DNA of 64,000 nt. It comes from Nematostella vectensis. Taxonomy: Eukaryota; Cnidaria; Anthozoa; Actiniaria; Edwardsiidae. The notes beneath the pieces were generated by a model. The model was not told where the DNA came from. It saw only the letters and a list, made by a program, of their open reading frames with translations, and did no database searches. The stretch lies in contig NC_064039.1 of NCBI RefSeq assembly GCF_932526225.1, positions 16,298,639-16,362,638 on the forward strand. Reading direction: 5' to 3'. Below, one piece after another: positions 39,760 to 49,904 of this stretch. Within the stretch, counting starts at the first letter, position 1. Each line of letters starts with the position of its first letter. The translations under genes were made by a program, and so were the position numbers.

Positions 39760-42566
39760 TCAATTTTGGTGTAAGTTCAGTAGTATTTGGGCAGCGGTAT
39801 GCGGCTCTATGCCATGCGTATAATAATGTCGCATTTCTTGACAAAGGAAAGGTATCCCATGAGTCATTGGGGCCAACTCGTGAATTCCACCGAGCGCCCA
39901 AGGGCAAGCATTAGGCGGAGGGCTCGTCGGCGTGCACAGCGAGGAGCGAGGTTTTGGTTTGCTGAAATACAAGTGTCGGAGATATAGCGTTACTTTAGAG
40001 GGCATGACATTAAACTCATAGCTGTCACGTTACTGAGAATCATAAGAGAATCAACTACTTCATATTTCAACAACCTGAACCAAATAAGGACTTGAAGAGC
40101 GAATATTGGTACATGAAACTCATGCAGTGTTAGTGGTGCGCTTTGTCAAGCTGTTGCGGGTTTTTTTGTAGGCGGTGCGAATGTCTGCTGACCTTTCTCT
40201 TGTTGGCTTTTTGGTATCTTCTTGTTGTCGGTTTCGGTTCAGTCGGCGTCGAGCGTTTGCGAACCACGTGTTTACCTACAAGTAATGGGAGGGAAAAGTT
40301 ACTCTTTGCGTACCCTCGCAAAAACACAAAATCAACCCTACTCTGTAGGTATGACGGGTCTGCCAGTTAGCCCTCCCTCCCCCGTCACCGACCCCCATCA
40401 TACGACACTCTGCTACGGCGAAGGAGTCTTGTCATTATGGTACATTATAATATGTGTTTAGTTACTTAGAACTTAGAATAGATACTCCCTAAGCTTTCAC
40501 TAATTACTGGATGGACACAGTCAGTACTAGTCTAAGCCTGTGGGTGACTGGATACGTGAGCTCCCTCGTCGCAGGTCGGAAGCCCTCGGCAGGTAGAAGG
40601 TTTCAGGCGGCAGGCGGTACGGATGCTACCAGAATTAAAGGCCAATAGCCTGCAATTGCCGGTAAGTCATGGAGTGTCTTCTAGAGCTTCGACAAAATAT
40701 AAATGAATGTAACCTCTAGGTGTATATGCGTACGGCTGTATGTTTGAGGCGGGCACTGTGAATCCCATCAAAGGGTCTCCTATGGGATAATTACCGACCC
40801 GAGTTATTCGTCCATTTGCGTCGACACTGACCTGTGTTTTGCTGAGTTTGGTCAATTGTTGCAGTCTTTCCTTTGTTTCTGCATCGGGGTAAGGTTTTCC
40901 CAGATTATCATTGAGCCACGATTGTAAAATTCGCGTGGCCTCTTTTGGTAGTGTTGACTTTTGTCGGCCTTTTGGGCAAATTGTTTTTGGAGGTGTGAAT
41001 CTAAAAAAAAAAAAAACAGATGCAAAAAAATTGAACTGCAAAGTACCCAAACGGAGTCGGCCTTTTGGGCAAATTGTTTTTGGAGGTGTGAATCTAAAAA
41101 AAAAAACAGAAGCAAAAAAATTGAACTGCAAAGTACCCAAAAGGATGAATATCTAACCGATAAAAATATTTAAATAATGACTTTATAGGGCATTGTTGTG
41201 CATTTTACGGGCTAAGATGAACAGATGAGCGAGCTTTTTTTAATGAAATGAGACTTTATTAATTTTTTTAATGCTCAATCAAGTTATTATTCGCTGTGCT
41301 CGGGCTAAGATGAACCTTAGTCGGGCCAAAACATATTTACAGATCTCTCAACTTAGAATTTTCTGAAAGAGTGAGATTTCTATGAAGCGGCCAAAACGCG
41401 AAGAGTACGAGTGAGAGGGTGTAGGTATAGGTTCCCCTCAGAAATATTTAAACATTTACCATGACAAGGCTTCTAAATTTTGACTACCTAAACTGAAGAC
41501 CAAACAAAAAGTAAAAGCGATTTTACTTGTACTTTCCAAAACATTGCTCTCTTTTCCCTCTCTTGTACCCCACCCCCATAATTATAATTAACGATGCATT
41601 GAGTTACGGTGATTGTTTTCAGAAATTTTCACAGGAACTCAAATGGCTGACAATAAGAAAAACGCCCCACGAGCCAGATTGACAAGCAGTTTAGGGGCTT
41701 CCGTTAGAGATCCTTTTTTCAGAAATTTATTTCTAGCTAAAATCCTTCAAAGCGTTATAAATAAGAGCATTTTATTCTAAAAATCACACTTGTTCTTGCA
41801 ATTGATACAAATCTTGTTTCCTTTTGCTTTAAATTTGCGAGGCCGGCGACAAGGCACGCGTCGCCATTTATGTTCTAATTAAAATTCAAGCGGGAAATAT
41901 AAATAAATTGTGCCATATGTAAACATTTTCTAAACCAGTAAACTCTTCCAGCCCAAAACGCATCTATTTCTCATTCATTTATTAAGTCAAAGTACCATTC
42001 AAGAATTGAAACAAGGCTTTCTGATTTAAAGCTTGAAAAACATTACCACTGTTTCAGTACCTTTGTCGAATTCGAAATTTTGCCAATGGAGTGAGAGGTT
42101 TCCGTTTTTTTGCTCTTTCTTCTTCATAATGAGCAGCATCCCAGAGTTTAACAAGGTCTTCCGCATCCGTAAATGTGTTTCCCTGTGCACGAGATAAACA
42201 AAACAAAAATAAAAATAAAAGTTACGGTTTGGTGTAGCGGAGACGGTCACGAGGCATGAGCAGACACACTTTTCAAACGCTGAAATATCCACGCCTGAAA
42301 ACAATCATAATCACCTTCAAAAGTTGATACAAATTACCATAGCGCTTTCTTTGGAACTCCAGGTATGCTCTACTTCTATTCAAAGCTTCTTCTGTCTTAT
42401 ACTTCTCTGTATTAGGTAAAGTACTTAGAAACATTTCAAGTTCGAAGAAGCATTTCTTATTCAAAAGCAAGTTGGATATTTCTCCAGCCAATTTCACGTC
42501 TGGGCCGTTCTGTCTCCATATTTCTCTCAGTTGCTGTATATCTAGTTTGTCTGACATAAATGACAT
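39760..42566 (-). CDS. ANHX: ANHX-like homeobox protein: SIX-type domain plus TALE-like homeodomain
   Basis: Predicted nuclear DNA-binding protein. Minus-strand exons: 42566-42315, 42182-42061, 41000-40832, 40275-40193, 39961-39760; phases match and give 275 aa. Residues about 1-120 resemble the SIX N-terminal domain (block LVKLWDAAHYEEE, then LTPLAKFRIRQR). The homeodomain (about 133-193) has a TALE-type first loop (LNDNLGKPYP) and recognition helix VNTWFANARRRL, with Ala at position 50 and Asn at 51. SIX domain, a CPKG linker and an odd homeodomain together match vertebrate ANHX (anomalous homeobox); I recognise this from memory, not from a search. The exon 4 donor GTCAGC and exon 3 donor GTCAGT are weak. 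If the exon 4 donor is not used, translation would stop at 40120-40122, giving 232 aa. The fifth exon is favoured because its phase fits. A 93-bp tandem duplication covers the exon 3 acceptor. Confidence 0.75.
40964..41145. repeat. 93-bp tandem duplication across the ANHX-like exon 3 acceptor
   Basis: Two near-identical copies, 93 bp apart. On the minus strand each holds a poly-T tract, TTTAG acceptor and the first 38 bases of exon 3 (starting ATTCACACCTCC). The real exon begins at 41000 and the decoy acceptor puts a start at 41093. The frame stays open through both copies, so use of the upstream acceptor would add 31 residues. Confidence 0.9.
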
Positions 42567-42847
42567 ATTTTAGTTAGAGATAACTTTTGGTTGTGTCGAA
42601 GAAGTAAAGAAAATTCTAATGCTTTTAAAAGTGTCGCCAAAAAGTCAGCAACTGAGGTCGAATCTTTGCTCCCTGTGCATTATGGGATTTTCTGACTTGC
42701 AAAAGATTAAACCAAGTAGTCTTTGGAAACCAAATTACTTTTTAACTTGTAAGTGAGTTTTATTTAAGTGCAGGTCCAGGATTTCTCGAGCATTCAAAAG
42801 GGGTCATCTGCGATCGGATCGAAGGCGAGAATTGTTTCAATCTAAGG

Positions 42848-43118
42848 ACAGGCGCCCCAAGTTCAGTTGTCTTCTCGTATGAAACCGCTTCGATACTAAA
42901 GTTAATATGGACATAGAAACGTATTAAAAAAAATAAAATAATTTGTAGTTGAGTTTGGTGTGTAATAAAGGCTGAAGTCTAACAAAAAGTCTCTGAGTCG
43001 TTTTCTTTACCATTTGAGTCGTTGTTGGCTGGGGTCGGGGTCTTGGGCGGACTTATATAAACTTTATTAGTATCGAAGGGCTTTCATACGATAAGACCAC
43101 TGCACCTGGGGCGCCTGT
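42848..43118. mobile_element. MITE-like element with inverted termini of about 55 bp
   Basis: Termini ACAGGCGCCCCAAG (left, 42848) and GGGGCGCCTGT (right, ending 43118) are inverted copies, as are CTTCTCGTATGAAACCGCTT and its diverged partner near 43080. About 271 bp long, without coding capacity. Confidence 0.7.
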
Positions 43119-43627
43119 GACCTGGGGAGCATTGGGCCCCCAGATTTGGACATCCCCTGACTCGCCCACTTCTCCAAAGAGTCACCGTTTTGTAGCACAA
43201 CACAGTATGATGCTTTTTTTAGTTTCCGTAATGGTCGCGGGTTTTGAGGTGCGGGTTTCCTGGTAGGTGTGCGGGTTTCAAGTCGCGGGTGTGCGGGTTT
43301 GTTTTTTTTTGGCTCGCGAAAATCAAATATCCGAAGAAGAAAACTCTGGAGAGCCGGGAAGCAGGGAATTTACGGCGAGCTGATGGCAGGTCCCCTTACA
43401 GCCAGTCGGGACTTCGCCTGTCGCGAAGAGTCCGTAAAATTATAGAGGTCGAAGACGTGTATAGAATTCCTCGGCATACATCTAAAAAAGCTGAGCTCTT
43501 TTTGACATTTTATCAGAAAAACATAAATTTGAATGGTGGATTAGAAAGACTGCACTTAATAATCGACTAACTAACTAAACGAAACTACGATTTGTTTTGG
43601 TGTGGCTGTTAATGCTCATCTTTTTAC

Positions 43628-44304
43628 AGGTAGCCCAGAGGCAAAGTATCTGTAAACCGATGAGAAATAATAGTGTTTGTTGCTCGGAGGGAGGGCAGCG
43701 ACCGGAGAGCAAGTTAATCTCGGTATCGCATATGCGAGCGAAGCTGTTTTTCGTGTCCACACCACAGGCTTCCCAGTCGGCTGATTTTATTTTTATTTCA
43801 TGCTGATCAGAGGTTTTTTATTAAATGCGCAAGTTTCATATAGTGGAAGCGATTTTTCGTGTCCACACCACAGGTTTTCCAGTCGGCTGATTTGTTTTTA
43901 GTTTCATGCCGATCAGCGGTCTTTTTAGCGCATGCGTAAGTTTCTTATAGTGGATGCCATTTTTTTTGTGTCCAAACCACAGGCTTCCCAGTCGGCTGAT
44001 TTGTATTTTGGTATCATGCTGAATAGCGGTCTTTTTCAAGAACCCCTGACTAAAACATGTTCGTCCCGTCCTCCGAGCATTCACTTTCTATTAGAAACTT
44101 ATAGTATGAGAGTGATTCCTAAACCCGCTATTTGCCGTGTGTTTTAAGCTGTGTTGTGTGTTTAAATGTTGTAAGTTCGTATGCAAGTTATTGATATTCA
44201 CAACAAAACAACGGCAAATAGCGGGCTTAGGAATCACTCTCATACAATTACAAACACTGTTATTTCTCATCGGTTTACAGATAACATTACCTGGGCTACC
44301 TGTG
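43628..44304. mobile_element. Foldback element with an internal triplicated segment
   Basis: Outer arms (43628-43680 and 44251-44304) share AGGTAGCCCAG and TCTGTAAACCGATGAGAAAT in inverted order. Inner arms (about 44104-44140 and 44212-44247) share GAGAGTGATTCCTAA and AGCGGG/CCCGCT. One arm is interrupted by three copies of a segment of about 108 bp (43735-44060, GTGTCCACACCACAGG). No transposase ORF. Confidence 0.7.
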
Positions 44305-44969
44305 ATCTAATAAATCAATCAAGCGGATCTACGGTGGGAGGAGGGGATATGGATTCATATGGCTATGCACCCACATAGACCGAGTTGTTGTTTATGTTTG
44401 TTGTTCTTTGCTGTTATTTGTGGTGTTTGAAGTGTTGTGTCTTCATCCAAATTCTCTCTATTTGTAGTATTTTGTGTTTAGTTTATTGTAAAGTCTTCAT
44501 AGGGCTAGTGCAATGGACCTCGAGTTCGTCGTATATGCTGTTCGTTACCTCCTCCTAAATTGTACCGACATTATACAGCGTTATATGCATTAAACACCCT
44601 TGCACAGCTTATACACCCTTTTAAAGCTTAAACACCCAGCTTATACAACCTTATACAGGCCCGTACTCAGGGGGGTACAGGGGGTGCGAACGCACCCCCC
44701 CCCCCCAACAGCCGAAGGTCCACTTTCGGTTCCCAACGTTCTATTTGTAGACAAAACTATAAAGCATAAGCTAGATCACTCTGGTACATAGCCAAATCCG
44801 ACAATACAATAAACGCCCCCCGTGGCGATACAGCAAAGGCATAAAAAATCCCTTTTTGTTCTTTCGGGGATGGTCAGATTTTTATCAGAGAACTTATTCC
44901 CTTCCTCCCTCGACGACGTCATCAAAATACCGTTTCGTGCATATCTATTAGCAGAAAAATTGTTAGAAG
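44305..44969. other. Intergenic, no supported gene
   Basis: Short TATACA/CACCC repeats near 44590-44660 and a C run at 44695-44706. Nothing coding is recognised. Confidence 0.4.
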
Positions 44970-47212
44970 GTCAAACTTGATTGACGTGTCCACGCTAGTA
45001 GTGGAAGAAAATGGTGCAGCATCGTTCAAATTTGTGGAACATTTTTGAAATTTGGCACAGTGATAGAGAATCTCGCACTGAGCAATTCTGGATATAGACC
45101 CACTCCCAAAAATGTATACTTACAGTCTTATAGAGGTGGAATCAATTTCCCTTACTTCCACAATAAAACCATTACTTTTCATGCTACGGTCACGAAACTC
45201 AGTCCAGTGATGAATATTAACACGTGCTACAGTTTAATAAAAAGATAAACCACGCCCCTTGATATTTACAGTTTTAGGGGTGGAATAAATTATTTCCTTT
45301 AATTAGCATTAAAACCAATACTATTTATTGTACAACTTTCAAACTCCACATAATTGTAGTACTCTTTACAAAACTTAATTCGAGATATGGACCCACGCCC
45401 AAATGTGAGTACTTACAGTTATACTAGAGATGATACAAAGAGGCATATTGCTTAGAGTGCCTTTCAATACAAACTGAGAGCTAAGAATCCATATACTAAC
45501 TTATAATGGTATATTGCAAGATATTTCCAAACGAATAGCCACGCCCCTATTGTACTTACAATTATACTATAGATGGCACGCAAGAGGTACTCGCATATAT
45601 AGTTTGCCTTTCAATACGAGCTATGAGCTACAAATCCACATGCTTACTTATATTGGTATATTACCGGATATAATCAATTGCATTACCACGCCCCTATGGT
45701 ATTTACAGTTATACTAGAGATGACGGGAATGAAGGTATATTGTCACTTTCACAAAATGCCTTCCAATACGCATTTCAAGCTAAAAAACAATATACTCGCC
45801 GATATTTGTATATTGCAGGATATAGTTAAATGTATAACCATGCCCTTATAGTACTTCGAGCCCTTCTAGAGATGGTACAGATGGAGTTTAAATACATACT
45901 AACACAGTTTCACAAATGTTTGGTCTACCAAAATACAAAAAACGTGCAGGGCATTGCCCATATGGCATTAACAGTTCTAGATGAGATGAAAAAAATTGAA
46001 CCTTTTTTTAAAAAAGCTGGGAAGCTGAAATTAATAGAGACTGTTGCATTTAAGATAATCATTAAGAACGCCGCGACACCAATAATAAACGAAGAATAGG
46101 CAATATACTGAAGAATACTTTACTGGGGTGGGGTCCCATAAGCATGTTGTTCAACCCACATGCTCAACATCTGTTCCCGTGTCCACCGGAGAAGCACTGT
46201 TGATAAAAAAAAAAAAGGTTACAGTGAGCCATTTATTTTTTTAGTTTCAAAAACCCAATTCAATTCTTACCTGTCTCTGTTGCATTGCCACTCACAGTCC
46301 CCACCGCACCTGCACAGAGCAGTGCATTTAAGCCTCGTCTTGATGCACCTGCATCTCCTTTTGCAGCCTTTATCGGGTCTTTTTACAACTAGCACATACA
46401 GCATGCATGCTTGGTATTTCAACTTTTTACAATGAAGTTATGCCTTTTTTCTGCATTTGATTTGTACTGGGAGTGGCTCTTCCAACCGTTATGACTGGCA
46501 GGTTGATAGTGCTCCATTTTGAATATGCAGTGCTCCGATTACTCTATCAACACCTCCCTCGCCATTTCTTTAACGTCGCAATTATTCACCACACTTGGAC
46601 CCGGAGAAGTCCAATTCACAGCTAATGATAACAATTATCTCATTGTCGATAGCACATTGATCATTATTAGCGTGCTATATGTATGGTATATATTACGCTT
46701 ATGCTGTCTCTAGTATGGTCGTATTGAAAGGCACTTTATATAAGGGATATACCTCCTTCGTGCAATCTCTAGTACAACTGTAAGTACAATAGGGGCGTGG
46801 CTATACGGTTGGGAATATCTTGCAATATACCATTATGAGTTAGTATATGTAATCTTAGCTCTCAGTTGGTATTGAAAAGGATCTTTATATAAGCAATTTG
46901 CCTCTCATCTCTAGTATAACTGTAAGTACTCACATCTGGGCGTGGGTCCATATCTCGAATGAAGTTTTGTAAAGAGTATAACAATTATGTGAAGTTTGAA
47001 AGTTGTACAATAAATGGTATGGGTTTAATGATGATTAAAGGAAATAATTTATTCCATCCCTAAAACTGTAAGTATCAAGGGGCGTGGGTTATTTTATCGT
47101 TAAACTGTAGTTTATGTTAATATCCATCACTGGGTTAAGTTTTGTGACCGTAACATGAAAAGTATTGGTTTTATTCAGGTTTAAAGGGAAATTAATTCCC
47201 TCTTTATAAAAC

Positions 47213-48865
47213 CTTCTCAGTAAAAAAGAGGAAATACAGAAGAGATGGACAGAACATTTTAGGGAGGTATTAAATAGAGAGCAACCAGATAACCCCATAG
47301 AACCGGAGGATGAAGTTGAATTTGAATTCGGAGAATTGATAGAGGAAATATCCGTCAATGAACCAACTTTCGGAGAAGTAAAAGATACAATCACAACACT
47401 AAAGAATGGAAAATCGCCGGGCATAGATAATATCACAGCTGAGTTGCTGAAGGCAGACCCAGAATTCTCGGCCGAGCGAGTACATAAGCTACTTGTAAAA
47501 GTGTGGAGGCATAAAACCATCCCAAATGACTGGAAGAAAGGGCTTATAATAAAGCTACCAAAGAAAGGAAATTTGAAAGAATGTAAGAACTCACGAGGAA
47601 TCACCTTATTGTCCATCGTAGGGAAGATACTTGGAAGAATTGTTATTGACAGAATACGAAACGGAGTTGACAAAAAGTTGAGAAAAGAGCAGGCTGGCTA
47701 TAGAAGAGGGAGAGGAACTACGGAGCAAGTATTTATACTGAGAAACATCATAGAGCAAGTGAATGAGTGGCAGGCAACTTTGTATGTTAATTTCATAGAC
47801 TTTGAGAAAGCCTTCGATTCAGTCCATCGTGAGAGTTTGTGGGTAATTATGGAAAAGTATGGAGTTCCAGAGAAGATTATACGCATTGTGAGACTGTTTT
47901 ATGAAGATTTCCAGTGTGCGGTCGAAGATCAGGGTGAAACAGGAGAATGGTTCAACATAAAGACGGGGGTAAAGCAAGGCTGTAATATGTCGGGCTTTAT
48001 GTTTCTATTGGTCATGGACTGGATATTGCGAAGGTCAGTTGGAAAAGGAGAAAATGGAATACTGGACGATCTAGACTTTGCGGACGACATAGCATTGCTT
48101 TCCTCAACAAAACACCATATTCAGGAGAAGACAGCAAGGCTGGACGGCGAGGCTAGGCGAGCGGGTTTGAAAAAAAACTTAGAGAAGACGAAGATGCTAA
48201 GGATAAATGCCAAACAGCATGGAAATATTGTGATCAATGGGAAAGAAATCGAAGACGTCAGCGAAATTACATACCTAGGAGCAAAAGTTTGCAGAGAGGG
48301 TGGTAAAATGAAAGATCTCAGAAATAGATTATCAAAAGCAAGGAGTGTGTACACAAGACTGAAACGTACATGGAACTCAAAGAAGATCATGAGACGGACA
48401 AAGATAAAGCTTTACAAGTCGTTGGTACTTTCAGTTTTATTGTACGGTTGCGAGACGTGGAAGATGAACAAGAAAGATGATAAATTGCTAGATGTATTAC
48501 AACAGAAGTGTTTGAGAAGGATATTGAAGATTAGTTGGGAAGACCATGTAACCAATGAAGAGGTACAGAAAAGAGCTGGAGTACATCAATTGAGCAGTGA
48601 AGTGAAAAGACGGCGATGGAAAATGATCGGACACGTGTTGAGACAAGGAAGAGAAAATGACTGCAGCGTAGCATTAACTTGGACACGAGAAGGCAGAAGG
48701 AAACAGGGAAGACCCAAAACAACATGGCGAAGGACTGTGGAAAGGGAGAGAGGCGAGGCGGGGTGGAGGAACTGGGACGAGGTGCGGTCAAAAGCAGCAG
48801 ACAGGGAAAAGCACTGTGAAGGCCCTTATGTGCCACACGGCACGAAGAGGACAGGTAACAGGTAA
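47213..48865 (+). CDS. LINE reverse transcriptase ORF, 5'-truncated, otherwise open
   Basis: The frame is open from the insertion point to a TAA at 48863-48865, about 550 codons with no internal stop, so the insertion looks young. It begins within the linker between endonuclease and RT (block RWTEHFREVLNREQP), followed by the RT fingers (KNGKSPGIDNI), motif A (NFIDFEKAFDSVH), the GVKQGC block and the catalytic FADDIALL. The C-terminal thumb and tail region includes YGCETWKMNKK and RRRWKMIGHVLR. The endonuclease domain is missing, which makes the copy non-autonomous. The plus-strand ATG-initiated product would start further in. Role: copying its own RNA at a nicked chromosomal site, when full length. 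Confidence 0.9.
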   Translation, partial: LLSKKEEIQKRWTEHFREVLNREQPDNPIEPEDEVEFEFGELIEEISVNEPTFGEVKDTITTLKNGKSPGIDNITAELLKADPEFSAERVHKLLVKVWRHKTIPNDWKKGLIIKLPKKGNLKECKNSRGITLLSIVGKILGRIVIDRIRNGVDKKLRKEQAGYRRGRGTTEQVFILRNIIEQVNEWQATLYVNFIDFEKAFDSVHRESLWVIMEKYGVPEKIIRIVRLFYEDFQCAVEDQGETGEWFNIKTGVKQGCNMSGFMFLLVMDWILRRSVGKGENGILDDLDFADDIALLSSTKHHIQEKTARLDGEARRAGLKKNLEKTKMLRINAKQHGNIVINGKEIEDVSEITYLGAKVCREGGKMKDLRNRLSKARSVYTRLKRTWNSKKIMRRTKIKLYKSLVLSVLLYGCETWKMNKKDDKLLDVLQQKCLRRILKISWEDHVTNEEVQKRAGVHQLSSEVKRRRWKMIGHVLRQGRENDCSVALTWTREGRRKQGRPKTTWRRTVERERGEAGWRNWDEVRSKAADREKHCEGPYVPHGTKRTGNR

Positions 48866-48866
48866 C
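47213..48866 (+). mobile_element. 5'-truncated non-LTR retrotransposon (LINE) insertion with 8-bp target-site duplication
   Basis: TATAAAAC flanks the insert at 47205-47212 and 48867-48874. The left boundary is inside the ORF, so the 5' end is truncated, and the right boundary is at a short ACAGGTA-type repeat tail rather than poly-A. That style of 3' end is seen in some LINE clades (RTE/CR1-like); I do not assign the clade. Confidence 0.85.
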
Positions 48867-49040
48867 TATAAAACTGTAAGTATACATTTTTGGGGGTGGG
48901 TCCATACCCAGAATTGCTCAGTGTGAGTTTCTCTATCGCCGTGCCAAATTTAATAAATGTTCCATAAATTTGAACGATCCGCCACTTTTTATGCACAATT
49001 TTCTTGCACTATAGCAAGGGGGTTGCACTGACCAAGTAAC

Positions 49041-49904
49041 GTGGCGTGACGTCATCGATGACGTCATCATCAAAATCAAAATAACCTTTATCATCCCACT
49101 GAAACCTTCCTAAGATACCAAACTTGTTTGACCAATAAATAAATATGTAGTAATAATATTTCTCGTTGTCGTGGTAGGTATCGGGATTGCGTGAAGGCAG
49201 CATTGAGACTCTTAGATGTGGAGAAAGAGCGGGTTTATTTTTATGTAGGATATAGGGCTACCAAGACAATTTGCCGGAATATGATTGTAAACGGATTTGT
49301 GTGCGTTGTAAAGAGGGTTAATGATTTGGGAGGTTTAAATTGTGATGAGTGGTGGCTAGTAAGAAGTGTGTGTATAAGGACGTGAAGAGAGTGTAATAAT
49401 TGACAGTGATAAGGGGAGATAACAAGGGTGATGGTTGTGTGATGTGGCGTGGTGGAAAGTTGCTGAGGGGAATACAGTTAGCGCTGAAGGATGCAGCTGG
49501 TAATGTAAAGGAATGTAGTATGATATGACAAGTTAATGGAACAAAAATAGAGGTTGTTGAACAAATACTAATAATTAAATAGCACGTTATTGTGCGAGGC
49601 AGGGAAGTAATGCTAAGAAAAGGTGAACTGTGTGAAACGAAGAGGGAGAAGGTAGAAGTGAGAAAAGGAGTGGAAAGCTAGGTGTTTGGAGCGAGGTAAA
49701 GCCTTGATAGTCTGGCGGCTCGGCGACAGGAGACTTCACATGGGGAGTTGTGCAAACCCTTATTAAAAAACACCACATCATGGCAGTAAGGGGCTCCCAG
49801 TAAGGATGCGAGGAAACGGTAAAATGAGCGTGGTGAAGGTCTCTTGCCAGCATGGACACGTCAACCAAGTTGGTACCCTATGACTGTTTGACTGTTATAG
49901 TGTG
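49041..49904. other. Unassigned sequence between the foldback element and the 40-bp array
   Basis: Small ORFs on both strands (49191-49385 plus; 49587-49868 minus) have no recognisable domains. It may be decayed transposon sequence. Confidence 0.35.

Larger units (their letters stand above)
44970..49040. mobile_element. Large foldback element of about 2.4 kb with long inverted arms, split by a LINE
   Basis: The left arm (about 44970-45790) and right arm (about 46735-47212 plus 48867-49040) are inverted copies. For example GGCACAGTGATAGAGAATCT (left) pairs with the stretch around TTTCTCTATCGCCGTGCC (right). Each arm contains subrepeats of about 150 bp marked by CACGCCCCTA...TACTTACAGTTATACTAGAG. 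The central 0.9 kb (about 45790-46735) has no recognised transposase. The right arm is interrupted at 47212 by the LINE. Confidence 0.75.

Noticed and set aside
40120-40192. Terminal coding part of the ANHX-like gene ending at 40120
   Set aside because: Possible only if the exon 4 donor is skipped; the phase-matched exon at 39961-39760 was preferred, but this remains an alternative.
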